A DNA stretch of 64,000 bases from Polytrichum commune (Eukaryota; Streptophyta; Polytrichopsida; Polytrichales; Polytrichaceae): assembly GCA_950295325.1 (NCBI GenBank), contig OX485806.1:37944001-38008000 (forward strand), read 5' to 3'. How positions within the stretch are numbered: position 1 is the first letter of the stretch; the number at the start of each line of letters is the position of its first letter. A program made the translations under genes and the position numbers. This document shows positions 53,347-64,000 of the stretch, piece after piece. A model generated the notes under the pieces. That model saw nothing but the letters and a program-made list of their open reading frames with translations, was not told the origin of the DNA and did not search any database.

Positions 53347-53690
53347 TGGGTGTTATTCAATCACGTTTCTTAATTGGGCACCTATATTTGATTGGTGTGT
53401 GATCAGGTGAAAATCAAAGAACAAACACCTCAAAGATACATGTTGAAAGATATTAAACTACTCCACACTTTGTAGTGGACACAATTGGGAGGACCTATGT
53501 GTTCAGGTAAGAAATCAATGAAACACACACTTTTGAGAGCCATAACCAAGTCGAGCAAGGGTCGGTTTTCCATCCAATTGTTGTTGATGCTTCATTGTAG
53601 ATTTGCTAATGCATCATAGGTTTGGTTGTGTAAATCTAATCGGTAGAAGTTGGAGAACATGAAAAACAAACTGAATAACACCCACATGCC
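53347..53690 (+). repeat. Family F copy bounded by GGGTGTTATTCA inverted ends
   Basis: It starts GGGTGTTATTCAATCACG and ends with CTGAATAACACCC, the inverse of its start. Between lie ACCTATATTTGATTGGTGTG, TGTAGTGGACACAATTGGG and TAATCGGTAGAAGTTGGAGA. The copy near 16750-17165 has the same GGGTGTTATTCAATT text at its far side. This suggests the family has terminal inverted repeats, but I cannot prove a target duplication. Confidence 0.65.
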
Positions 53691-54399
53691 TTAGTAAGAA
53701 ATTTAGGCTTGCGATCTACTCATGCCTATCACTAGGAGAAAACTTGTTCATTTCAACCATCTATTGCAACTTGTCCACTACAACTCATGGCAAGTGAATG
53801 CATAAATAAATCATATCGGCTATCAACCGAAGGTTTTTGGATACCAATTCTCCCAAATCCATGACCCAAACCCTCTGCTTCACAACCAAAATGATTTATT
53901 TATGCTTTTTCTCGCCATGAGTTGCAATGGACAAGTTGCACCAGATGGTTGGAATGGACAAGTTTTCTCCTAGTGTATCTAGGGCCTTGTCGGGACCATA
54001 GCCAACATGACCCATGTGATAGTGCGACCATTTTGCTTTCAACTTTGCATTGTCATTACTCTCGGGGTCCAAGGGGGCTCTCATTCCCCCAATACGCTCC
54101 CACACAAACCAGGTCCCCAAATCGAAAACAATACACTTCTTCTATCTTAAATGATTTTGTCAAGGTAACTATCCCCAAGAAATTGGGGGATTGGCATACT
54201 TTCAACCCAAATGACGACAAAGGCATGGAGCTTATTACGGAGTGGGCAATCATCACCGCAAAGTTAAATATTACTATCCTCCCACCACGGCGGCGCACCT
54301 CGAAACGTCCTTTATTCATCATCCCCCCCTTCCTTTGGGGGCCCTACAATCGGCCCCCTTCCCATTACATTCCTCACTCATTGTGGGCCCATCACTCCC

Positions 54400-54795
54400 A
54401 CCGATGAGGTAGATGGGTCTTAAATGGTCACTTTTCCCAACTAGCCCATTTCTCATAGGATATGAAACACACGATTATTACAAGATGGTTAGCAAATTCA
54501 AATCGAGGTTGCACTCATTTTCCTCATAATTTTTGGAGTTCATACGAATGTCTTTTGCAGTATGTCAAAGTGAAGATTCTCATCCTCATTAAGTGGTCAT
54601 ACAAATCCCCCAACTATGACGACTGTTGAATCTAGAATGGTTATCACATTTTGATCCAATCTAGCTTGATTATCATATTTTGAGCACATAGTCCAATCTT
54701 TTTGAAACACATGACTATTTTGTATCCATTCTTGGGGCCACACCTAACCACATTCCACTCATATATAGGTGTCCAGTTAAGATAAGTAACCGAAT
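54400..54795 (-). repeat. Family F repeat, full inverted copy
   Basis: Reads GATGGGTCTTAAATGGTCAC, CATTTCTCATAGGATATGAA, GGTTAGCAAATTCAAATCGA, CAAAGTGAAGATTCTCATCC, TTTGAGCACATAGTCCAATC and TATATAGGTGTCCAGTTAAG. It is the best-preserved minus-strand copy. Confidence 0.8.
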
Positions 54796-55299
54796 AAAGG
54801 TTGCCTACCTTACGCTTTATCTTGGTCATGATAACAATGTCGGCCATAAACAAGCCAAATCTAGCAATTAGTGGTTCTTGGGAGTGATGAATGAAATGTT
54901 CCGTTGCAAATTCTATAGCTTTTATGGAAGGAATAGCCAAAGAAAATAAAACTAAGTGAAATGTCCACGTTAGGTTGAAGAGATGCCGGTTCATGTTTGA
55001 ACAAATCTATGCCTCCAACTATCATGTAGTGGGTCACATGTGAGGATGGGGAGATGGAGGAGCTAACAAGAGTGTAAAACCTATCTACTTCACACAATTG
55101 TCGGCGGATGAGCCAAAGGCAGAGACCAAGCTGTATAAATTAGGGTGTGGACAATTAGCAACACCACCTTGTTGTGCACCAACATTCATGAAGTTAGTCT
55201 ACATAAATAAATAACCAATGTCGTGTAATCTGACGTGAATTTGAGCCGTTGGTCCTACTCTGCTCAAGAATCCTCTTGGTGCAGGGTGGGGTTTACTGC
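54796..55299. other. No recognisable gene
   Basis: Minus-strand frames at 54644-55097 overlap the family F copy and its flank and have no motif. Confidence 0.4.
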
Positions 55300-55465
55300 C
55301 TACCTTGCGGTGGGTGGGTTCTTGGTTTCCTACCTACCCAGCTAGTTTTTTCTTTTCTTTTTTCTTTTCTTTTTTGGTCACGTAGAGAGAATATTTCATA
55401 ATGGGAATCGAACCGCCAACCATTCCATTTGGAAATGGGTACCTCTCCACTAACACCCCGGTAGT
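55300..55465 (-). mobile_element. tRNA-derived SINE-like element
   Basis: On the minus strand there is a perfect B box of RNA polymerase III promoters, GGTTCGATTCC (55414-55404). About 40 bases upstream lies an A-box-like GTGTTAGTGGAGAGGT (55459-55444). An A/G-rich tail (AAAAAAGAAAAGAAAAAAGA) follows about 50 bases downstream. It does not fold as a complete tRNA (no acceptor stem), so a SINE head is the better call. Confidence 0.6.
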
Positions 55466-55479
55466 TTAGGGTCATCTCG

Positions 55480-58369
55480 GACCAACTATTCTACATTGCT
55501 AAGCGCTAGCCTCCAGTGCCCAAAATGAAACACTTCCATGTATCATCCTATTGTTCCTATTTACATTGTCATTGCATTACTTGTGTTCTTGAATACATAA
55601 CACATCAGTTTTTAGGTTAAGTCCTTGAACACAATTCCTTACCAAATCCACTTTCTTAGTCCACATTGAGACCTCTAACATTGAAAGTAAGAATTCTTCT
55701 AACAGTTGTGACGAGGAGAAAGTGGTTTGAGTGGTATTGCTCAAGTTGGGCCCTCTCGTATCTCATGCTAATGGTAAGCTTCAAACTTGTGCATTGTCAC
55801 CAATGGAAGTTGTTTTTACTTGTGTTGATGGTTTTATCCCTTGAATGTTGTGTTTTTGCCTTTCATAGTCATGCCTCAAGGTTGCACATAATCCCCTTCT
55901 CATGCAACCGCGCATTGGAAGCTAGGAGGCTTGGGTGGAAAAGTTAGAGTGGTGGTGCTCCCTAGCTTGCAATACCCTAAGTGATCCCCTCCATGTCGTT
56001 GGTGACATGGGGGATCCCCCTCCTCCACATCTACGGAGGAGGGGATCACTTGCATCATTAACAAGCTTGATCTTGATTTATGATTGGACAAATTTAGCCC
56101 TTAGTTTCCAAGCTTTTGTGAGGGGAGAGGTGAACGTAGGTTATCACCTCCCTCTATGTCTCCAAAGGATTATTATTTAGTCAAAAATCTTGCAAGATTG
56201 CAAGTTTATTGACAATCTCTTTACATTGACTAGTGTCCAAGTATGCTTGTGATTGTATTTTAAGGACACAATAACTTCATTTTAACAAGAAGCTCCATGA
56301 AATTGTATTGAGGGGTGTGAAGGAGGTGCCAAGCTTGTGCCAAGAGAATTAATGCATTAGGAATTTCCTTTTAGCTAGGCTCAAAATCCATAAAACAGGT
56401 TGGGATCCCAGATTCAAGTTCATCTATTGCACTCCACTTCAATTCAAGAAATTTGCAAGTTGACTATATTATTCTAGCAATTTGGCATGTTTCAACGTCA
56501 AATTCCTTATATGAGCTTGGGCCAAGTGAATGTACCGTGTCATAAGGTTCTTGTGTTGATCAATGAGCTATGCCATTGCTGTTCATCCTACATCCTTGTT
56601 TGATCTCTATGTAGTCCATCATTCACCACATTGAAGAATGCAATTATTGAAGCTTATTATAGTGGGTCCATGGTCTTTGGAGGTGGTGTCCAACTAACAT
56701 CGCCTTGGGACAACTTTGTCATACCCATGGACTTCCAACAAAATCACGTCATACCATAATACCCCAACCTACACAAACAGATTAGCAACACAACCCTCGA
56801 CCACACCTAAATATACCACCAAATGAATTCTAGAACCTCCCCAATATACCGCCATCACACAATACTCAAACCCTAATTTTTTTTTAAACACTCAATATAT
56901 GGGGGGACTGCTAGAAACACCTTTTCTAGCCCAAGAAATTTCCCAACCCACTATGCCCACTTTGCATAACTACCTCACAAAAACTAAACACATGGCCACA
57001 CCTACTCATCATCTGTCAACACCAATAATATACAACCTCTAGATAGACAAACACAAGAAAGGATTCCAACATATTGAAAAACTCCTCATGAACCATCACA
57101 ACAACATATGGAAATACCTCATCAACAACAACACTTCCCAAAAACACCCAGCAAAAGACACCATCCCAACAACAATCCTACCATGTTCTTGCCCCCAAAA
57201 ACCATGCTCATGTCCAACACGCTTGTGCCCGACATACTACTCATACACAACATTCCCACACATGCACGAATCCCCACCTCATCCTCCGCCAACCTCACCC
57301 TCTTCTTCCACGGATTCATCTACTGCCACGACCGCTCCCGACATAGCCATACAAAGAAAAACAAACCACTACTCATCCCTCATAGAAGCCTTAATCAACA
57401 CAAAATTGAAGACACACACCCTCACCATGACTTGCCAATGTGGGGGCACCCACTCCCACACCCAAAACTCCCTTGAAACCCCATTCAAACCACCTACACA
57501 CATCATTGACAAATTGCAAACCCAACTCCACACAATGACCATCCTTTGACTCATGGCCCTCACCCTAAACGAATGAAAACTACAAGCCAAACCAAACCAC
57601 ACCCCGCACCGACCATGAACATTACTTGGGGAGCTTGATGTGAGATTTGGTCAATCACAACCGTGCTCAAAACACAAACCACAAGGAACACTACATGAGA
57701 AGAGGATACCCCTAAAGGTATCCAAAGTCACAACATATAGGTCACCCATGAAAAGGGGAAGTAGCCCTTGAGTGAATAAGCTCTTTATTCATGCTTGCTC
57801 TAGCTATAGAGCCGACATTTCTAATCAATCGATTAAGAGTTCTCGGGTCGATTAACAAGCTATGCGATTGTTGTTTATCCTTTGCCCTTTGATCTTTGAT
57901 CATTGTTGATATGTCATGATCGACATCCAACTGAGCCAAATGCCAGTTGTTCAGTTGGCAACTAGGTTTAGATTGCAAGCAAACTTAAGTGCCTAAATTA
58001 TCGATTACGGGAATCAAGTGTTCTCAATTTTGTAACAGATCGGTGATCGGAAAGAGTGTAGCTTATATCAAGAGCATAGGTCAAAGAGAATATCCACTTA
58101 ATTGTTTTTAGATAATAACTTGGTTATTGCAAAAAAAAACACTATGAAAAAAAAATGAACTGCTTCTTATTTCTATTTCCTCACAAGGGGGATTTTTTTC
58201 TCTGATCATACCCAAACCACATATCTGCTAAATTGCCTAACTAGTCGAGAACGGGTCGGCTATCTTACATGGAGTCCATCCTTCACTGTGCTAGAGAACG
58301 CAATTATAAAAGCTTATTACACTGGGTCCCTGGTCTTTTAAGGCAATCCCTAGCAACCAACCAAGAGCT
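55480..58369. other. Intergenic; A/C-rich block and a diverged duplication
   Basis: A C/A-rich, G-poor stretch at about 56700-57640 opens long proline/threonine-rich frames (57088-57549 and 57108-57476) that I do not accept as genes. About 160 bp near 56560-56720 resembles text near 57840-57905 and 58262-58335 (for example AAGCTTATTATAGTGGGTCC against AAGCTTATTACACTGGGTCC), a diverged and split duplication. Confidence 0.45.
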
Positions 58370-58615
58370 CCTTGGGACCAGTGTCCGAGGAGATTTTTGG
58401 ACATAATCGGTCGAGATCCTAGTGTTTCCAAGTCCAACTGGTTACACATCAACGTTGACACCTTTCGGGTTTTCTTTATTAATTTGAGGTATATTCTCTA
58501 AATTCCTCTAAAAACGATGGGTCATTTTTCCTGAAGTCTTGATGAACTTCAACCAGTTATTTCTCAAACTCAACCGGTTCATCTGCAACTAGCAGCCAGT
58601 TCTCCCTGTTCATTG
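58370..58615 (-). repeat. ACCGGTT-family repeat, inverted copy
   Basis: The reverse complement follows the order of 34340-34590: AGAACTGGCTGCTAGTTGC, GATGAACCGGTTGAGTTTGA, AACTGGTTGAAGTTC, TTAGAGGAATTTAGAGAATA, TAACCAGTTGGACTTGG, CACTAGGATCTCGACCGATT and GGACACTGGTCCC. Identity with the 34-kb copy is about 80% by eye. Confidence 0.85.
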
Positions 58616-58727
58616 CTTGGGACGACTTTGAGGGAAGATTTTCGGTCCAATGCAAGCTTTACATGGCTCGCGATGGGGCATATCCCTGTTGCTTTGTAGA
58701 GTAGCTCTAATCCACCTTGATTGATTA

Positions 58728-58920
58728 CCGTAGTACCTTTACCACTTCGGCACTAATTAGACCTCGAGAATTTTGGAACTTGTATTTTTTAAAACTAAAA
58801 AATTAGTATGGAAATAACTGAGTTTTCCTCTAATGAATCCGGGATTTCTGACTTTACAAATAGAATTTATAATACTTATTTTTCTATAAATAGGAAGCCG
58901 AAGCGGTAAAGGTACTACAG
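58728..58920. mobile_element. TA-flanked inverted-repeat element 3 (193 bp)
   Basis: The left end CCGTAGTACCTTTACCACTT then CGGCAC matches the inverted right end CTGTAGTACCTTTACCGCTT then CGGCTT over about 26 bases. TA flanks both sides (58726-58727, 58921-58922). The interior is AT-rich and non-coding: a typical small MITE. Confidence 0.85.
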
Positions 58921-58973
58921 TATCTAAGCTTGTTGGCCTTCTTTAGGCTTGCAAAGGTTGTGACACGTACCCT

Positions 58974-59464
58974 GAGGGCCAGTTCACACACGAGACTGAG
59001 AGCCCAAGCACTCTCACTGGTGGAAAAGGCGGAGCCGGTCCAAGTTCGCTCCACACTACGCTTGAGGGACCAACGGAGTAAGTATGTGAATGCAAGATGG
59101 ATGTAAAGTCTACATGGATTCCTACATGGCATCGAATGGATCATGTGTCACGGTCACTTGGACTATTTTCAAAAACCACTTCTTGGAGGTAGGCCTAACA
59201 CAAAACCGGGAGACCATGACACTTTGAACGTTCAGAATCGTTGGTTTATTCTATTGTATCATGTGTGAGGACCCGCGTGAATAGAGATTCATCGAAATAG
59301 CATTTAGTTGAGGGCCCGGTCACATGTGGCTTCACAGTACACTTGAGGATCCGTGACCACGCTACATGATTTGGGAGGTGTGTTGGGACGGCCTTTGGAC
59401 ACTTTCTTTTGGGCTCTCACGATTTCATGGTCACGGCTCTTGGCTTGTGTGTGAAGTGGCCCTG
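58974..59464. repeat. Possible 491-bp inverted-repeat element
   Basis: GAGGGCCAGTTCACACACGA at the left is inverted at the right as TTGTGTGTGAAGTGGCCCTG. The terminal CAGGGCC-like end recalls hAT elements, but no 8-bp target duplication is visible. A minus-strand frame inside (58884-59144) has no motif. Confidence 0.5.
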
Positions 59465-60950
59465 ATTTAGTGCAAGAAACACGTTGAGCTGGGGTAGACC
59501 TATTGGTAATGGATTAGTTGCTCGAAAACACCTTTTGGGTTCACCAGCCAAACCTTTGACATAAGTCCTCTTGAGATTGAGGTTTGAGCTATCATTGATG
59601 AGATTCTATGTGGACAAGTAGAAACAACAACGGATGCTATAGCTTTTGATAATTAAAAAACGACAACAACAACGTCTTAGTCATTTGAATTCAACATAGG
59701 CAAGAACATATAAGGAGTCCACCCACGAACCTCAACCAAGGTCACGCACAAGAACCCCAGGAACCCAAGCAATAGGGTCGTTTGGGTCACTGAATATTGT
59801 TACTTGCCTTAGGTTCCAACCGCATATCCTGGTTAAGGCTCCGGCTAGGGTTAGTTACCACTCCAATTACTTGTGTTGTGGTTGCGCTCCTTTGTCAAGA
59901 GAGTTGGCTAACATATGAGGTAGCTACCTTATATGAGATCTAATCTATCTCGCAGCCGCAACACTTAGTTAAAATTAAGGTTTAAATAAAAACCATCAAA
60001 CAAGAAACTAGCTAACTTTTGGGACCTTGTTTTTATGAAGGAATCTTCACTCATCCATACCCCTAATGCTAACTAAGTTTTTCAAATGGGTAGCCCAAGT
60101 TGTTTTCTTGAATGCTTGCCTTTCATTTTCTCTATTGCTTCTTTGCTCTGCTACAAGGTGGACCACACCATTTCTTACATCGTCCTAAATTAACATATGT
60201 ATATATATGTATATATATATATATAATTGATCATTTTTTAATGATAAGCTATAATTTTCAATGTCAACATTTAGATTCATTTTTTTAGTTTTTATTTTTT
60301 ATTTTTTATATTTAAATCATAATGAAACACAAATGGTGTGGGCCATGAAATTATAATGTTTCACAAAAATTGAAGTGTGTGGCCATGATTATAGTTAGCT
60401 AGAATTTTGCTTAGCAATTCATCACTAACTCATAAGTTAGCTACACTAAATATGGTATTTCGTGTCAAATGGTTTTCGATGTCACTATGGTAACTTTTCG
60501 GATCACACTTCTTATGAATAAGTTTACAAATATTCTCATGGATGATTGAATTTTGGATGAAAATTTACAAGGAATGACAAATATTGTTGGGTTAACATTA
60601 AGTGTTGGTGACACTACACCGCGGTTTACAATTAGTATTGAGCAAGACGATCTGAACTAGTGACACTAAATATCATACTTATTGTAGTTGGTGGTGTGGC
60701 TCCACCCTTACCAAGGTAAAGAGGGTCTAGTAGACACATGACCTCCATAGGTTTGTGATTTATTCATATCAAGTGGGTCCCTCTAGACTAATTCAAGGCC
60801 TCTGATGCTTATTTAAGAGTCAAATTGTTCCAAAAAAATATGTAAATGCTATAACATAATTGCCCATGTTTTCACCTTTGGTAATAGTGGTAGGGTCCAA
60901 CTTAAAGCGGTGGACGTATAGCCATGGCCAATGTAGCTAGTAGGTTGAAT
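59465..60950. other. No recognisable gene
   Basis: AT-rich, including an alternating TA/TG run at about 60195-60225. Nothing supportable. Confidence 0.4.
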
Positions 60951-60954
60951 CATG

Positions 60955-61330
60955 TTATGGGCCATGGGCTAGATCACATCTTCATTCAACTGGGCCCCAC
61001 CCCTCCCACGCCTCCTTCACTGCATGGTCTTCCTGCCCGCACCTGCGTGGGAACTCTTCCTCGTTGGGAACCAATGTAACAATATCCGATCAGAATTACA
61101 AATATTCAAGTTCACAACACTTTTATTCAAGTTTCACATCACAAGTTAATTGATAAAGTTCCTTTACATGCCAAAGGAGCTTAATGGCTTAAGTGACCAG
61201 GTATTGTCACATTGGTTCCCAACGATGAATGTTCCCACGCAAGTGCGGGCAAGAAGACCGTGCAGTGAATGAGGCGTGGGAGGGGCAAGGCCCAATTTAA
61301 TGAAGATGTGATCTAGCCCGGGGCATGTTA
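60955..61330. repeat. Fold-back element with roughly 125-bp arms
   Basis: The left arm (about 60955-61080) reads GGGCTAGATCACATCTTCAT, CCCCTCCCACGCCTC, TGCCCGCACCTGCGTGGGAA and GTTGGGAACCAATGTAACAA. It is inverted in the right arm (about 61205-61330) with close to 88% identity by eye. The loop of about 125 bp is unrelated AT-rich sequence. Short inner palindromes (CCCACGC and GCGTGGG) add structure. No target duplication was found. Confidence 0.85.
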
Positions 61331-64000
61331 TGCCCTACCCTATTAAACAAGGGTGGGAAAAACCCAACTTTTCCCAGCCGATGCATTGGGTTTTCGGTTT
61401 TAATGCAAAAAACCCGATTTCTACGAACAAAACCATGGTTATTCCCTATCACTCGACACCACCATTGGCGGACATTGAGCCCTCTGCCCTGTAATCTCAA
61501 CTTATTTGTAATAAAACCGAATAGAATTGGATTTTGCTGGACCTCATATGATCGAGATTTTTAAAAAAAACTATAAAAAACCCAACTATTAAAAAAACCG
61601 CGTGGGGCCAGCCAGCCTTGCTATTGAGTGCACTGAATCTAGTTTTCTTATCTAGTCGGTATCTAGATAGGTTTACTTTGTAGTTTATGCGAAACTTTAC
61701 ATAGAATACTTGCATATAACTCCGGTCTCCAATGATCAAAGGCCCTTTTGTGCATGTGAACGATGATTGATCACAAGAACTTATTCTTCAACTATTATTA
61801 AGAAATTTTAATTGGAATGTTGCTGAGTCTCCAAACTTTATGCATGCGGGATCCAAATCCAAGGCTCTTTCCCATTCAAGTTTAGTGGTTGTGCCAATGA
61901 ACGATGAAGAGAGTGAGGGAGCCTTGTTCCATTTGGGGTCGTTGGCGTGGGTGGCTTGATATATTCATACATCATATCATACCACCCAATGAGAGCAAAG
62001 GGCAATGAGAAGTATGGAAGTTAAGGATAAGGCGAGAAGAATTGGGGTCGGGACGTATTAAGTCATGTGCGCATGCATCAGTCCATCGTGACCATTAAAA
62101 TTGGACAATCAGGGCTGTCAATATAGTATTTCTTGTGTTGATTACAGTAGATACGATATTTAGTATCACTGACTATTTGGAATTACGCAACACTATGATT
62201 GTTTATTGTACGTCTCATTTTTTTACCAACAAAGGTCGAATTGGTAATTTGGACAATTGAGAACATTAACACTTGACCTTGTGAGAAAATACATTCATGG
62301 TAAGAGATATATAGGAATGTGTAACTCCGAATAGCAAGTGATACTAGATACCGTATTTAGTGTAATACCTGGTTGCATGTCTTTGATTGTTTCTAGTTCA
62401 TAACATGTTTTTTTTCTCCCTCTTACAAACACATAATTTATCCGTTGAAACATACTAGAGCTTGGTGTACACTATGTACATGAAAGCAAGGGACTAATTA
62501 GACAAACAATGTAGTTGTGAAGGCTCCATGAAGTCAATGAAGATTTCGTACTTCCATCAAATGAGATCTTCTAAGATCAATAATTCCATCGAATTTGATG
62601 ACTTTGAACCTTGTAGTGTATATTTGTTTAGAACTCTCAACAATGTATACTTGTACAATTGAATGTTAACATCATAAATCATTGGAGCCTTGAATTTAGG
62701 TCACCTTCAGTTTTTGGTTGGCATTGAGGTTTGTATTATAGTTTTATATCTCATTAGGTCACATTTAGTTTAATATCTCATTTCATTTTACATCACGTTG
62801 ATTTTGGGATGGTATGTGTTTCTTTGTAATCACTTAGATTTAGATGTGCATCAAATTTCTTCCTCTTACAAATTGCCTTTACCACTTCTTTTATCACGTA
62901 TTTGCATCACATTTGTACATAGCTTTTGCAATCCTTGTTCTTTTACTTGGCATCCATTTAATTTCTCTCACTTGGCATCAATTTAATGACATGATTATTT
63001 TCATAATTATTATCACCAATTCATATCTAATTATTATCATTTTCAATGGTGTAAAATCATGGATACTGCTCATGTGATTACAACTTCTCTACCCAAAGAG
63101 TTGAGGGTGGCCATTGACTTACAACATGCTCTCCCTTTCATTATGCATATTTTTCTCTCAAAGAGGATAGTCTCATTGACTTTTGTGGTGGGATACGATT
63201 TTATTTTTTTTACCAGATTTGATACTCTTTGAAGTTCGCAAAGACATTCAAGTGTTCAAGTGTCCAAAATCAAGATATAATGTTGTAAACGTGGATGTTG
63301 GTATTATGGGAAAGTGATGACTATCCCAACTAAAAATTCTACTTTGTACATGACATGTCTTATCTTTTATCAAATGACATGTTAGCTAACCTTGTGCATC
63401 AAATTCATCCCTTTTTGCACTTGCATCAAATTTGTGGCATTTATCATGGCAGCCTCTATCATACTCTCTCATTACAATGACATTCCTCTCTCTATAATGG
63501 CATTCCTATCTCACTCTCTTTTTTCTTTCTCAAATGACTTATTAGTATAACCACCTCACACATAAACTCAATATACTTTGTATACAAATAAATAAATAAA
63601 TAATTAAAACAATTTAGAGCATTTAACTTGATAATAGAAAATACTTAGGTTGATTTCATCATAATCACATTCAATCCTTATTTAGAGCAAGGCATATATT
63701 TAGTAGTATATTTTATTAAACTATTTTTTTAATATACATAAGATTTCATTCAAATTTGTGCTATGTTGGATGTTGTAGGAATATGGCTAAGAACCCAATC
63801 ATTACTACTCCCTTAACTGCATAAATTTCCATGGCTTTTCAAACCCATCTCATTCCACCATCAATTATGGAGATCATTCTTTTTTATTGTACCACTTTTA
63901 CTACTTTGGGTGGTGATTCACGAAGGAAGTTGTTGCCCATCGTTCCTAATCTTTTGAATAACAACGATAGATTTCTTTTTGTGATTTTTATCTTTGCAAT
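61331..64000. other. No recognisable gene
   Basis: AT-rich intergenic sequence to the end of the window. Frames at 61297-61739 on both strands overlap each other and lack motifs. Nothing else is supportable. Confidence 0.4.

Noticed and set aside
55400..55462. A tRNA gene on the minus strand
   Set aside because: The B box is perfect but no acceptor stem or credible anticodon arm is formed; a SINE head explains it better.
57088..57549. 153-codon proline/threonine-rich frame
   Set aside because: The region is G-poor and A/C-rich, which removes stop codons in several frames at once; no homology or splice context.

Overview
This window is nuclear DNA of a green-lineage (streptophyte) eukaryote, most likely a land plant or a close algal relative. 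The genes are split by short GT-AG introns. Three encoded proteins match plant orthologues over their whole length. Most of the rest is decayed transposon and repeat DNA. I cannot name the species. One AT-rich segment is of plastid origin and carries an atpF group II intron start, which supports a streptophyte.

Layout. 1-5 kb: no gene; a recurring short motif (1034-3100) and a tandem pair of ACCGGTT-family repeats (3386-4158). 5-9.2 kb: a composite mosaic. GC-rich inverted repeats (5152-5345 and 7705-7900) enclose a broken fragment of a SKI3-type TPR gene. Next to it a second inverted-repeat pair (7900-7987 and 9120-9195) encloses a plastid fragment with intact atpH, intact atpF exon 1 and the first bases of the atpF group II intron. 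9.7-14.2 kb: a decayed CACTA (En/Spm) transposon with TNP2 transposase, DUF4218 and DUF4216 regions and one clear terminus. 18.9-27.8 kb: two convergent housekeeping genes, a TANGO2/NRDE protein (+) and a plastid-type ABC ATPase like ABCI11/NAP14 (-). 31.9-32.9 kb: a retrotransposon relic on the minus strand. 34-37.2 kb: a 126-bp near-perfect palindrome, another ACCGGTT repeat and a TA-flanked inverted-repeat element. 37.6-44.9 kb: a 13-exon SNF2 remodeller of the SMARCAD1/ETL1 (CHR19) group with its leader region. 45-64 kb: no gene; many copies of a roughly 350-bp dispersed repeat, two more TA-flanked elements, a tRNA-derived SINE and several fold-back elements.

The genes are not a pathway cluster. 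TANGO2 and ABCI11 are tail to tail, 724 bp apart, and both have a GA/CT run in the 5' leader. No bacterial-type system, CRISPR array or rRNA is present. The less ordinary content is structural: the double inverted-repeat mosaic with plastid DNA, a set of small elements sharing a CCGTAG terminus with TA duplications, decayed tandem repeats inside a TANGO2 intron, and a GC-AG intron directly behind a Walker A motif. All identifications come from reading the sequence and from remembered family motifs; no search was run.
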